DNA from: Lycorma delicatula
Taxonomy: Eukaryota; Arthropoda; Insecta; Hemiptera; Fulgoridae
NCBI RefSeq assembly: GCF_047948215.1
Contig: NC_134456.1
Location: forward strand, 58,109,029-58,173,028
Direction of reading: 5' to 3'
Length of the DNA: 64,000 nucleotides
Made by a program: the position numbers and the translations under genes. The notes beneath the pieces were generated by a model. The model ran no database searches. It saw only the letters and a list, made by a program, of their open reading frames with translations, and was not told the DNA's origin. Each line of letters starts with the position of its first letter. Position 1 is the stretch's first letter. Below, piece by piece: positions 26,621-40,400 of this stretch.

Positions 26621-27082
26621 CCACAGACTCTCTTACCTGGAGGCCCAAAGATCCAAAGCTGGAGTCTCGGGAATCACGAAAACCACCTCGCTCGAAACGG
26701 TCATGAAAGTGGAACTTTTTTTTTTTTAAAGAAAATAACAGAAAATTTAAGTTTCACAAAAAAAAAAATAAAACCGACTTAAGCGCGTTAAAAATTAAAA
26801 TCGTATAGTGGTTTTTAATTTTTACTGTGATTTTGTGATTGACTTTCATTTTTTAAGATATTATTATTATTTTTTATTTATTTTTATTTTTTTGTATTTC
26901 TTGGGGATCGACTACTAAGGTCATTAGCCGTTGCCAATTCCTAAAATAAAACCACAACCGAAAGAAAATACACTAGTGACATGTAAAAGCTCCCAGTCAG
27001 CACAAAACAGATGGAAAAAATAAATAACTAAATAAATTTTACCACCGGACATAGAAATATTCGGAGGGGATGCCGTTCAAAA

Positions 27083-27370
27083 TTAAATTAAAATACTGTA
27101 AAAGAGACTCGCTGCAGAAAGAAAAGATAGCAGGGCTCTGACAGCGCATTCATCGTTTCGCAAAACGATGTTTATTCCCCCCACTATTTTAAATTGACGA
27201 CGCAAACCTCCATACAAGACGCAATCTTCCAGTGAGTGTTTGATCGTTAGCGGTTCCTGACACTCCTCACAAACCGGTTGACTGTCGCGAGTTAACATAT
27301 AGCTAGATGTTAGGTTCGTATGTCCTATTCGTAGCCTTTTAAGTCTTATTTATTCAATTACTTCCTCTCT
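27083..27370 (-). pseudogene. Jockey-type LINE, 3' end of ORF2
   Basis: The minus-strand frame reads LKRLRIGHTNLTSSYML, then RDSQPVCEECQEPLTIKHSL and EDCVLYGGLRRQFKI. The RIGHT.LTH..L...P.C..C...LT..H.L..C..Y..R motif is the typical C-terminal end of Jockey-like LINE polymerases. It ends at a stop near 27083. Another family than the 25920-26620 fragment, since the motif differs. 26621-27082 between them holds A/T runs and possible UTR. Confidence 0.8.
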
Positions 27371-29697
27371 TTCAGGAGTAAATAAATTATGTGTACCTTT
27401 GTAAAAGGCATTTCTCAAAAAATTATCTTTTCACAAAACTATAATGACGCCTAATAGAAACTGGCTTAAATACTAATATATTTATTTTTAATTAAGCGTT
27501 CTAATAATGTTATTAATTATTAATAAAAATTGCACAAGTGTAATAGTATTTTTTTATCTAACTCTGAAATATAAAAACTACCGATAAAAAATAATACATA
27601 TAATTTTAATTCTACATAAATACACACTTAGTAAGATACTAGGCAGTACCTTACTGTAGGCCTGAGCGTAGGAGAGATTACGTTAAATCCATCTCTGATT
27701 ACATTAAATCTTATCTCGTTTTTGGAACTCACAGTATACTGTTTATGTAAAAAAAATAAGCGCATCGATAAAGTTAAAAGTCAAGTACTGAGAAAGAAAA
27801 ATTCTGTAACGGTAACTTGACTTTTAGCATTAGCCTGTAATAATTTACTAAACGTAACAAATGTTGAACTTAGTAAATGTATGGCAGTGATGTAAGATAT
27901 TTGTTGGCTTCCTGAAAAATAAATGGTTTAGGCCTATTGGATTACTGTAGTAAAAGAAGCTGTACACTTTGTCATTTTTTTATTAAAACATTCGTGTGTA
28001 GTTAGTTAAAAATGGTCATTTCCTTTTGATTTAACATTCTTAACTCTTATAAGACTAAAAAGCAAATAAAAGAGCAAAAGATGTAAATTTGATCGTTACA
28101 AAAAGAATCAAATTTAAAAATAATGATACTAAGTATAAACCTTCTGTAAGATGTACCGCGTAATGGTTTCTACGAGAAACAATTCGCGTGAAATTTTCAA
28201 AGCTAAATTTTATTACTTAACAACTTTTCAGATGAATAAATAACATTCCTGCCACAATCAATAAATTCAGAACTATCAAATTCGTTCCAACTAACAGCAC
28301 GTTTCTAACAACGCGTTCTGAAGCACGTTTTTGACAGATGACATAAGAGTAAAATTTCCTCTCTGTCTAACCAAATGCTTTGTCCGTCTTTATAACATTT
28401 CATTTTACCCATCCATCATTGAAGACAGAAAATAACAGGTATGTGTGTGAAAGGGTACATGGCAACACACACACACAAAACCATTATTTTATATAGGTCA
28501 CATATATGTATGATCTAAAAAATCAATTTCTTTTTTATTGTTTACACATCGTAAATTCATTGTGTAAAATAATTATGACATTAAAAAGATCTTCTTAATA
28601 TTTATTCAGCATTCCATATTATTATTAAATTCAAGTGAACAAGATATAAAATTCTGTACAACTAATCTGAACTTTAAATTAGAATCACGCAATATTATAT
28701 ATCATATTAAAGACCTGTACGTGTTAAAAGAAAGGATAGATCATCTTTTACTATGGTTCTTGGAAAGGACAAATCATCAGTAGTGATAAAATCACTTCAT
28801 TATTTTTTTTAGCTTTTAACATCATAACTGTATAAAAAAGAGAAATTAATCTTACCGAAATGCGTAGTTTTATGACTCTTGACTGGTAAGCGTCACACTG
28901 CTTCGCTGCAAACGAATAATTTTTAACCGATTTTAAAAATGAAGAAGTTTTAGTTGCTTCTATAATTTATTTTCTGGTTTCTTCCAGATTACATAAGCAG
29001 AAAACGTTTCAGACAAAACTATGTAAAACATTTTAGGCTTATTTTGATACAGTCATTCTTATATTTAAAGGATTTTCAAGAACTTTAAGAAAATTATTAA
29101 ATTTAAGAAAAATCGAGGTAAATATTTTACATTTCTTTATTTCAGAGAAACTGAAGCTTAAGCTTCAGTTAAGCTAGTTACTTAACATCACTACTCCCCG
29201 CTCCTTTGACTAATTTTTATCAAAGAGCCTTTTCATCTTTTGAGCTTCTTGTAAACGGTCTTTTTCCATTCAAGGCGACCTTTTTTTAAAGGCCTACAAG
29301 AATTTTAGATTAACAACAAACTTAAAGATTTCTAGAAATATGGTTAAAAATGAAATTTATTTTTAAAAACGGACCAAAAATTGAAAAATAACGCTATTCG
29401 GATTTTTTTTAAATTTTGACTTTTGAAAGATGCAAAAATTAATCTTGGTAAATATTTTTTTTATTTATTTGGAGCCGACTTCAATAAGCTGAAATTAAAG
29501 AATTAAACAGTATTATATTTTACATTTTAGCGCATTTCCGAAGTCTGTTTTATTTTTTAATTTCGTTGAAAGTCAAAATTAATTTAAACATAAAATTCAT
29601 TGTCATTCTTTACTAATTTTTAGTACATTAAGAATAATTAAATTTCATTAAAATGTTAAAGTAATCTTTGTTAAATCTATTTTTTGTTATGTTTCAG
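27371..29697. other. Sequence upstream of the first visible spondin exon
   Basis: AT-rich DNA containing an ACACACAC run at 28465 and a 22-bp perfect palindrome at 29149-29170. I found no exon encoding a signal peptide or the reeler N-terminus. Most of it is expected to be intron. Confidence 0.4.
29149..29170. repeat. 22-bp perfect palindrome
   Basis: Left arm AACTGAAGCTT is followed directly by its complement AAGCTTCAGTT with no spacer. It lies about 530 bp before the first visible spondin exon. Confidence 0.9.
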
Positions 29698-29869
29698 TTA
29701 GTCTTAAAGGAATACGTGACCCATTAAGTTCGCACATTCCAAAATTTATTGGTTTCACTTTAGTGGTTGAAACACTTGCTCCTCCTTGGATGTCTCCAAG
29801 AGAAGTTGAGGCTCGTCCCGTCGGAACTTTGCAGCTATATGGAGATGCTTTAACTAAATTTAGTGATAA
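29698..29869 (+). CDS. SPON1: Spondin-1 exon A: middle of reeler domain
   Basis: The exon opens after a TTATGTTTCAG acceptor with two bases of a split codon and closes at a GTGAGT donor leaving AA. It reads SLKGIRDPLSSHIPKFIG, then FTLVVE, then GTLQLYGDALTKFSD, the reeler-domain beta-strand pattern of F-spondin. The AA joins the C of the next exon to make Asn, giving NCPNMVTHTS across the junction. A 67-residue minus-strand ORF over the same bases is a shadow. Confidence 0.9.
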
Positions 29870-31403
29870 GTGAGTGAGTTTTTTATTCAATTATCTTCAA
29901 AAATCAAAATTTTAGTTTCCCGCCTGTTGCTATGGTAATCGGTCCAATTTGGGCATATGCGGTTTTCCCCCGATCTTTACGTTTTGACACATAAGGAACC
30001 CAGAAAACAAAAAAAACGGTTGGAAATTTTTCAGCTCTTCGTACGTACGTGTGTATGTTCGGAGTGTTGGCCTCTTAATTACCTTATATGCCCAGAACTA
30101 CTCGAAAAAACTTTGGCCAGATTATATGGGGCATTGTGTCATTAAATTATCAACTTAAATGGTCAAGGGGGTGAGGCTACCCTCACCCCCTTGGGTAGAG
30201 TAAGGTCACCCTCAGTATCTCGAGATTTCGCCTAATTAAGCTCTTTTTTCTTAGGCATATTTGTTAGCAATTAAAAAATATTTTCCAAAAAAAATTGCAA
30301 AATCGCACCCCCACCCAAAAAATTCTCTAATAAACTAGTGATTTAGTGGGTACATTGTGTCATTAGTACCCCCCCTCTCACCACAAGGAGCGCTAGTGTA
30401 GTACTGACGTACAGCTGCTGTAGTCGTCTCTCTTTTTTTCTGTTTAGCCTGCGGCACCAGCTGTGTTGTAACGTCATAGGTGAGCGGTAGAATTAAATAA
30501 CGAATAATATTTAAAGTATAAAAAAGTATTTAAATTGGCCGCTAGTACGGCCTCAACCGCGCAAATGAAATACAGTATGCGCTCGCGCTTTAGTTCTAAT
30601 TATTGAATTAAATAAACAAAAAAATATTATATTTAAATGAAATGGTATACATTTTAAATTAAGTTGCGTGTGTAAGCCGTACATCAGAAAACAGCCGCAT
30701 GGCGGGAAAGTCATACAACTGTGTTGTCGGCTATTGCTTTTGGTTTTTCATTTACAAATAAAGTTCATAATTTCAATTACAGTTGACAACTGAACTTGAT
30801 CATTCTTAAGCAAATTATTCCTAAGCCAGTGCCATTAATTTAAATGATAAGGTGAAACCATAATAAATATATTGAAATGCCATTAAAATAACTTCTTACT
30901 GGATTTTACAACTTACAGTTAGATTTCTAAAGATAAAATTGCGGCTGAAATAACAGCTCCAATAACTTATTTCTTTTTAAATATTCTAAATAATATATTT
31001 TTTCCAGGAAAGTTTTTAATTTTATTCCAACTCAAACCAAAAAAATAAATTGTGGGTACAGTTACTACTGAATAAACTGATAACATTACCATAAATAATA
31101 TGCTGTAAGGTGTAGAAAATCTCTTTTCTATATCTACATAATAATATAAAGAATGAATATATTTTTTAACATTAATAATCTTTAACCACTGTATTAGGAG
31201 TAAATTTCACCCATTACGATGTGCTAACTGGAGATAAATGGGATCTGCAAATAAACCTTTGTGTATTACCAATCATGAAAAGATCTAAACAACCAATTTC
31301 ATCAAAAAATATAGTTTGATCTTTCAGAGAAAAGTGAAATCTACCCATCATGAAATACACACACACACACACACACCCAACCCAACAACCCCCCCCCCCC
31401 CGC

Positions 31404-31466
<63 letters not shown>

Positions 31467-34400
31467 GGTAAAGAAGATAAAAGGGGTGAAATACAAATCT
31501 GGAGTAGGTTAAATTAATTGCATCAAACTCAAACAAACTGCTAAATTTATAACTCTCCAGGCCTTCCCACCTCTAAAGTTTCTTATTATTTTCTCCTTCC
31601 TTTGAAAGAAACTTTATTCCATATTGAAGACTTACAAAGCCTCCCTATTCTTCTGTCAGCATTACTCTTCCATTAGTCATTGCTTAATTCTTGAATAAAA
31701 GTAGTAATAATAAGAGAGTTTTCATTACATTCCTCTTATCTTCACTGTAATTAGTAATTTATTACTGTTTGGCTATATCTTTTATTTAAAATAAACTATT
31801 TGTATGATTTATAAAAAGTATCTCCTTCATGAATATTGTTACACCCGCTTTTGCATAATAGTGGCAACTAAAAATTTTTCAAAAATTTTTAACACCATAC
31901 ATTATCTATACATAGTAATTGAGTAATAGGTGAAAGATGTTTTGGCTAATATATCTGATTAAGAGAATTCTTACAAATAATAACAATCTCTGAAAAATAA
32001 CTAATAGTTAACCTAGAAGAGATATATTTAAATTTGTTAGGACCACTTCAAAAGTGTATAAATTAAACTGATGAAGAATAAGCCAAAAAAAGAAGTAATA
32101 AACATGAAATTAAAAAGTTTTAATAAATTACAAAGGTCTGCTGAATTTTACATATTTATTTAGCGTATGGCACCAAGACACAACGACAATTGCAGTCAAA
32201 TATTGCAAACAAACATCTAAAAAATTACTATAGGCTACTGATTCTGGAGTTGCCATTAGGAAATATTCAGGAGTCCCTTCATAAGCTCTCCTAGGGTAAA
32301 CTTCTGTGATGTGTTTAACAGTTTGATTTTCACCACACCCACAAAGTGGCATCTGTGATTTACCCCATTTATACAGGAAATAAGTGCACCTACCATGCTG
32401 AGTTCGTATTCTGTTTAGCGTTGACCATGTCTTACGTAACAAGTCAAAACCCAGCGGCTTTTGAGTAGTACATGGGATTTGGTTATTCTGTTTTGTGGTC
32501 CATTCTTGATGCCAGGCATCAGTTACGTTAAATTCTTCCTCTGTGGCAGAAATTTGGCTAGCTTTGGTAGAGAACTTGGCTGTTTTGGGACCACCCTGGG
32601 AAATATATGGGGGTTTCGCAGAGAATATATGCACTTCTTAGCGGTACTTGTTACTGCTCCAATAAATTTTCTGTCGTTTTTGCTGATTGGTGGTACAGAG
32701 GCGGGGTAGCTGCTGCTACTAGGGCGGGGTACAGAGGTCACGAGTGAAATTTGGCTACCTACCTCTATAATAAGTGGGCAGTGGTGCTAGCTGTGGGGAA
32801 AGTCGCAGAGAACTTTTCGGGTGACTGGCCAGCTTTTGCTGTAAGTTGAGGTGAAACATAAATCCAGGTTATATTCCCACCTCCAAGCCACTGATCTAAA
32901 AGTAACTTGGTCTTTAGCATCAAAGACAAGACTAAGATTCTCATTCTCAGTCCATCTCACCAGAGCCTCGCCGTTCGCATCACAATCCTTATATTTCCAT
33001 TGCTCATGGTGGTTTTTAAAATCACCCAAGTAGACCGCAGGGTGAGGTTGTATTTTGATTACTGACGTTGGCCACGAGACAGCTGGTGATTTATAGATAT
33101 TGCAAACTGGTATACTTCTGATTTTAACTACAACATTATGAATTTCATTGCCCATGATGGTGGAGATGAGAGTGGTGTTTTCTATATCATGTCTAACGTA
33201 AGCAGCAATGCCATACGCATCATGGTATGTGGCACCAAGCAATTCATATCCAGGTATTTTGCCCATTTTCCGCAATTTTTCCTCAGTGTTACAATGTGTT
33301 TCCTGGATTTCGACCATATCAATATTGTCGGACTTCAGTAGTTTCGATAAGTACTGGCTCTTAGAGTAACTTATGCTTTCCATATTTATGTGGCAAATTC
33401 AGACCGAAGGTCCAAGATTTCTTGTTAGCAAATCCTGAAAAGAACTGTTGGATATATCTTGTGACATGGCCTGCAGTTGGTAATACTGTAGGCTTGTGTC
33501 TACGTGGTCAGGAGAACCTATCTTCTTGGTTTGTTTGACCGCCAGTATCTACTAGCTCATTTAGCATTACCCAATTCTAGTTATTGTCTACTGTAGCCAA
33601 TTTTACATAAAATTGGCTATAGTTGACAAAAACTAGAATTAGAATAAAATTAATGAAAACTGACATGTGCAGAGATTAATTATTTTTAACACTAATTTAG
33701 CATGTAATTAATTTTATTACAACTTATTTTTTTGTGTCAAAAATACCAGCATCAGATGCAATTTTTCAAATTAGAAAGCAGTAGTAGAAATTTAACTTCA
33801 ACTTCTACAGATATTTCCCATTGTAATCAAATGAAACATGTATAATAATATTATTTCATCTTCACTGCTTTTTTATAAAAATCATAGAGTTTGTTATAGT
33901 TAGTGCATGTAGTTTAATTTTTTCTATACTTATCACCTGCATTTGTGCAGCTACATCAATAACAAACACTACAAGCATAATAAATATGTAAAGTAATTAT
34001 TTATTTATTAGTAATAATATATATATATATTTATTTTTATTTATTTGTGAAAAATATATAACTCATCAGCTTTTAGAATTAAGGTATTTATGGTTATGAT
34101 ATTAAGGTTAGAAAGAATATTTTTAAAAATATAAGAGTTTTGTGTTGAAATGAAATTATGTTTGATTATAATAATTTTCCATGAAAGTAATTTTGCCATT
34201 TGAGTATTTTAACTTCATAAAATAAATCATTATTATAATTAACTAATTTTCAGTACTTTTTTCTTTTTTTAATTTTATTTTTTATAGTTGCATCACAATT
34301 AAAGTCAGCGACTTTTCAATGTAATATAACTGAACTTATAAATGTATAGCCTTGAATAAATTCAGGCTGATCATTGCTGAGACATGTGGTTAATTGAAAC

Positions 34401-37400
34401 CCAACCACCAAAGAACACCCGGTATCCATGATCTAGTATTCAAATCCAAATAAAAGCAACTACCTTTATTAGGATTTGATCCTAAAACTTTCTGCTTTGA
34501 AGTCGAAGAACTTCTGACTTTGAAATCATCTGATTTACAACAAGTTTACCATAGACCAACCCTGTGGTTCTCAGTAAATTTCTAATTGAACATATACTAT
34601 TTTTATTACAGCTTGTTTGAATTCTCTATAAACAAAGAATTATATTAAACAATTTTTTATACCTAAAAACATTAATAATATTAACAGAATAATTTATATA
34701 AACATTAAGATGATTATTGGTTTTCCTACATTCTGCTTATTTGGACTTCTCTTTACAAACATTGCAGCTAAATTGAAATCAAGTTAGTAGTTCCTTAATT
34801 TGTTAAAAAGATAAACTTACAGTAGATATAAAAAATAACAGAAAATACTTAAGGATAAACAACAACAACATAACAAATCTATAAACTAACATTCCAATAA
34901 CACAACCTACTTATCACTCTCAATGATAAACTCAAACACAACAAAGTATCACAAGAGCACATCTCGGAAATAATAAACATTCTTAATATTATTACAAAAC
35001 AAAATTATTTTTATATCCCAAAACAAATATTATATACAATCTGACTGCCTTCCTATGGTTTTCTCTACCTCCACCATCAACAGAAATCTTTCTGCAGCAC
35101 ATAGAACAAACACAAAATAACATGCTGATAACACCATCTTATTATGCAAAGGGAACAAGAGTTCCCTTACAAGTTTCACAAGACTTTGTAAATAAATATT
35201 AACAAACAAAAACAAAACACATGATAAGGTTAAACTTTACAGCTGAATATGAACACACTAACCAAATAATTTTCTGGACTGCACCTTTACTAAAAGCAAC
35301 CAACAAAACTACACTTTCAAAATACACAAAATCATAACAGACACTCTCATCCATAATACCTCAAACCATTCCAGCTCATACAAACTATCTGGTTTAAGAA
35401 GTATAGTCCACCATGGATTATTCAATACGCCAATCTCAGAACTAAAGACGCATAGAAGAGCTAAGCACTATAAAATTCCCAGCAGTGCAAATGATATAAA
35501 ATGCATTCATTGACATATTCCTATACAAAATAAATAAAAATAAAACAAAAGACATCTCATTAACGTACTTAGTCAGAGAAATCTTTAACGACATGGTCTT
35601 CAAATCAATACAAACAAAACAAAAAGAAAAACATCATTACAAAAGAATGTTACAATTACCATGAAAGAAATACTTAACTACTCCAGCTCCACAATGCTTT
35701 ATGTTAGTCAAATTGTATGCAGCTTTGAACAAAGGTACAATGAATTTTTAAAAGCTTTCCTCAACAAAGTAGTCAACTTTACCCGCTCTTAGAAGCAAAT
35801 CATATACTTGTCAACATTGACAAACAGTCTTGATATTCTTCAAATAAATAAAAAGATTATATCTTAATAAATTGAAACATTATGAAATATACTAATGCAC
35901 ACAACAATGTACCGAATGAACAGACTATAAAATGAACAAATGTACAAAACATACTAAATGAACAGACTCAAAACACACTTTTTTTACCAAAGTTAATATA
36001 TGTGTCTGCCTAACTCAAAAACCCACCAGCAATAATACAAATTGATGGTTGGCCTAAAATGAGAACAGCAAGATCAGTCAGTAAAGATGGTTGCAAGGGC
36101 AAATGGAAGCAACTTGAAGTACATTATTAAAAATATCTTTAAAAATTAGTTCTCTCTTGTTTTCTAATAAAGTTTATTACATTCTGGTTTTTTCTTTTGT
36201 ATTTTATAATTTGTAAGTATAAATGTCTAAATCTATTTCAGTCTCTCTAATAAATTACTTTATATTAATTTAAAAGATTTAATTTTTAATATTAGATAAA
36301 TTTGCATTACTCAGGAGTATTTATGTATTTATGATTACCATCAGCTCAGATTTAAGAAGATATAGTTGTTATTTAAGTTACATATGTTTTATTTTCTTAA
36401 TTATTATTAATTATTTTATTTTTACCAGATATTTTTGACATTTTTTATTTACATATTTTCATCAGATATTTTATGATGCTATATTTATATTTTACTTTTT
36501 TATGTAGGCATTACATTTAAAAGTTAATTTCTTTTTGATTGTAGTTTTATTACTAAACACTTTATATTAACAATTAATGATGTTCTCATATATTAAAGAG
36601 GGACCTTTGGGTCCTAACTTAAATAAGAAATAAATTTTTTAAAAATTCACTTTTCTTTCTCTCTTTCTTTCTTTCACTCACAATGGAAGAGAGTGCCTTT
36701 GAGTTTTGCATAGACTTCTAAAATAAGTCAAACATCCTTTATAAAGACCATATTTATCTATTTAACTATATGTGTTGGAATAGTGCAGAAGTTATCTATC
36801 ACCTACCTTCCCATGCAGAAGATTGACAGTTCAAACCAATTTGAAAAAATAATAATTTTTTTAAATTACTGGTTCCTTAATATTTTCTCTCAACTACCAT
36901 CCTGTTTGCTTGTTCAAAATACCCAGACTTAATGTGTCTAAGATATAACAAGCTGTACCGATATGGCATGAACAACATTTTCAGCTTCCAATGAGTCTTA
37001 GTTCAACAAAGCTACAGAAGATAACTACTAGCAGCTCATCTGTTACTCACCAACATACTTAACTAAAATATAACAATAAAATAATAAGACAGTACTGACA
37101 AGACAATAGCATTAAAATATGGTCCAGATACATTGACCCTAACTGCAATCCTAAACTGTAATAAGGTGTAGAGATTTAACCCTTACATTATTCCCTCAAC
37201 ATATCTGTAACAAGAAAATAAAGCAAATAGGAAACAAACCACTTACTCATAATAACAGCTATTTACAATATTAAACATTTATTTACTTTTATTATAAACA
37301 GACTATTATTTCAACTTAAATGAAAATTATTTCAAAATAACAAAAAAATAAGAGTGAAAGAAAACATCTAAAAAAATTCTCAAAGATTAAACTTCCTTAA

Positions 37401-40400
37401 GTTTATTAAAGTGAATTACCTTCTTTATTTTTTTTTTTATATTTACAGCTGTCCCAACATGGTAACACATACATCAGTTTTACCAAAAGCTGAAGTTACT
37501 GTTTTATGGATTGCACCACCACCTGGCAGTGGCTGCGTTACAATCAGGTAAAGTTTATTTAACTGTTATGTTTTACTTAAATATAATATTATAATAAAAA
37601 ATGAAAGTCATACAGAAATTTTTAGAAAATACCATGTTATTTTGAAGTATTATCTAATAAATATGCAAACTCAAAAATTGAAGAATTAAATTCATTAGAT
37701 GTAAAAAATTGCTGCCAGAGAAAAAATCATTACTGAGTAAAATTTGAATAAAGAATTCATCATAAAGTAAAGAAAATTAAATTCATGACTACATGAACAA
37801 CCCAAGCTTCAAATGAAATGAGCTTATTCTTTGTTATTGCTACTGAACATATAAAATTTAAAAAAAATTAAAAATATTTGGTTCTCTTTTCACTTAAAAT
37901 AAATATAGTATTAGAGAAAAATTATGACAGCTGCAACATGTGTTCAGTAACTTACCTTTATAAAACTTCACAAATTCTTATACGAAGATTCTTCTAATAA
38001 GAATTCTCACTGTAATACATATTGCCAATAATTGAGCGAATAAACATTAAGTCAATCCATAACTGACTTAATACTTTGATCAATAGCTTATTACTTTCAG
38101 TATTCAAGTGCTGAGCAGTTTTTATTAAAATTAAACAAGATATATTAAATAGCTTTTAACAAAACATAACTTTTTTTTCTAATGTTTGACAATATTTTGT
38201 CATGAAGATCAACAAATAAAGATTAAAAACACAAAAATTTATAAAACTATTTTTAAAATTAATTTCATATTTCAATTAATTTCAAAGTTTTAACAGACTT
38301 ATTATTGGAAAGCCATTTAAATACAACGGTTAATTTTTATAAGAAAAGGCAAAGAACCATTAATATATATTTTATTACACATAGCATTAGTACATAAATT
38401 TTGAAGTTTTATTAAAAATGACTTAATACGTTTGATAGAAAAACTATCTGGCAGTAATTTAACAGATTTAAAAATAAACATATACTTCTTTTTTTTTTTG
38501 AGTTATCATTCACTTTTTTTGTTTGATTCTATTCTTCATCCTTTCTGTCCTTTACAAATCTTTTAACCTCAAGCATTTACTAAATTCTATATTCACACTA
38601 TACGACTTATAAATTCCAATTTTTGTCATCCTCTACAATTTTTACCTTCTACATGTTACTTTATCACCAGATTAATTAAACCTGTTAGTTTTAACAGATA
38701 AACTAACCTACTTCATCTCTTTAGAAGATTCTGCTACAAATTTCTCTTCACTCCTATTTATCTTAAGACCTCTTCATTTTGAATTTCATCAATCCACATA
38801 ATTTTGAAAATCCTCAACAAACATTATATTTCAAAGACTTGTATCCCTTTATTTCTGTTTTTCCTACTATCTGAATTCGCTATCATCAAGCATTTAAATA
38901 TTTCACTTAAATATTTTCAAGACAATCTTTCGAGTTCTTAGATCTATACTTGATACTAGCTGCCTTCTTTTTGGCATTAAAGTTCTCCTTACCTTCCCAG
39001 ACTTTTTTAATAAGTGCATTATTTTTTCCATTCATCCACCCTTCATAATTTTACTCCCTAAGTAGCAAAATTCTCTTAATTTGTGGGATAATATATGATC
39101 TCACCTACATTAATATTTAATTTCTCATTATAATCCTTTCTGCCACATTCATTACCTTTTTTTTTTTATTCTTACTTTTCAAGAAATGTAAACAACAATA
39201 CAATTTATTATCATCATTATGATTTTTATAGTCACTACTATTAAAAATAAAGAATTACAGTAATAAAAGGAAAACCCCTAATCAAACTCTTATAGAACTA
39301 AAGAACTAGGTCTATAGATCATATGTTTATGTATCCGAGGTTACTTAATTTTCAAAACAATGTAAAAATTAAAACTCCAAGGGGAAAGCAAATTAGGGCA
39401 CATTAAGTGGTTTAAACTAATTTTTATTATGTTTTTTGAAGAAGTAATTTGAGTGATTTGATATATACCTCTCTATTCCTTTCTTCTTTCTTATCTTTTA
39501 ATTTTAACGTGTGTTTTTACATCCTACATCTTTAATTATTTGTGTCATAAAGTAAAAGTAATTTACACCTATTAGTAGCTACCAATTTAAGTTTTAAATC
39601 AGCCAAAGGAATTGGAAAGATTGCTAATGAAATATTCATTGTTTCTATCAAAATAAATTTCTTCCAAAAAAAGGTCATAATTTATAAAGATATATAAGAA
39701 CTAAGTTTATCTGAGTAAGGAGATTTAAAAATAATCTATTAGCATTAGAAAATGTTGATATTCATAACATCAAAAAAAAATTAAACTTTATTTTTCTAAT
39801 TGTAAAAAAGGGCTTACTAGCAATATTTTGTTTCTGCTGATTTCTTAATAATAATTATACAATAGTAAACAAATGAAAATTCTGGTATTATAATTATACA
39901 GAATAAATGTATGTGGAACACATTTTTGTTATAGAGCAACAGTTGTTGAATACAGAGATGTTTGGTTTCAAGATGATGGACCTCTATCATACAAACTGTG
40001 TGAAAATGTTCAAGATAATTTTGATAACCAGCCAGTTGTAGTTAGAGATTGCTGTGCTTGCAATGAAGCTAAATATGAGGTTTGATTAAATAAAATATAA
40101 TTAATAAATCTTAATGATTCTATTATTCATTAAAATATTTAAAAACAACTCTATATATATATATATATATATATATAAACACACACACACACATACATAC
40201 ACATACACAAACACACACACACACACACACATACAAACACGAGTAAATAAGAAAATTAATTTACTTTGAATAATCAGAACATGATAAAACATTATATTAA
40301 ACAACAAGCCAAAATGAATTTAATAAATGTAACAGTTTTCAAAACACGCATAATAAAGTTTTCAGTACTCAGTACTCCAGCAGCCATCTTAATTGTATGT

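Noticed and set aside
29687..29890. 67-residue minus-strand ORF
   Set aside because: It is the antisense shadow of spondin exon A, whose plus-strand translation matches the reeler domain.
36770..36865. Additional SINE near 36.8 kb
   Set aside because: Only a vague box-like resemblance, with no match to the SINE bodies or tails.
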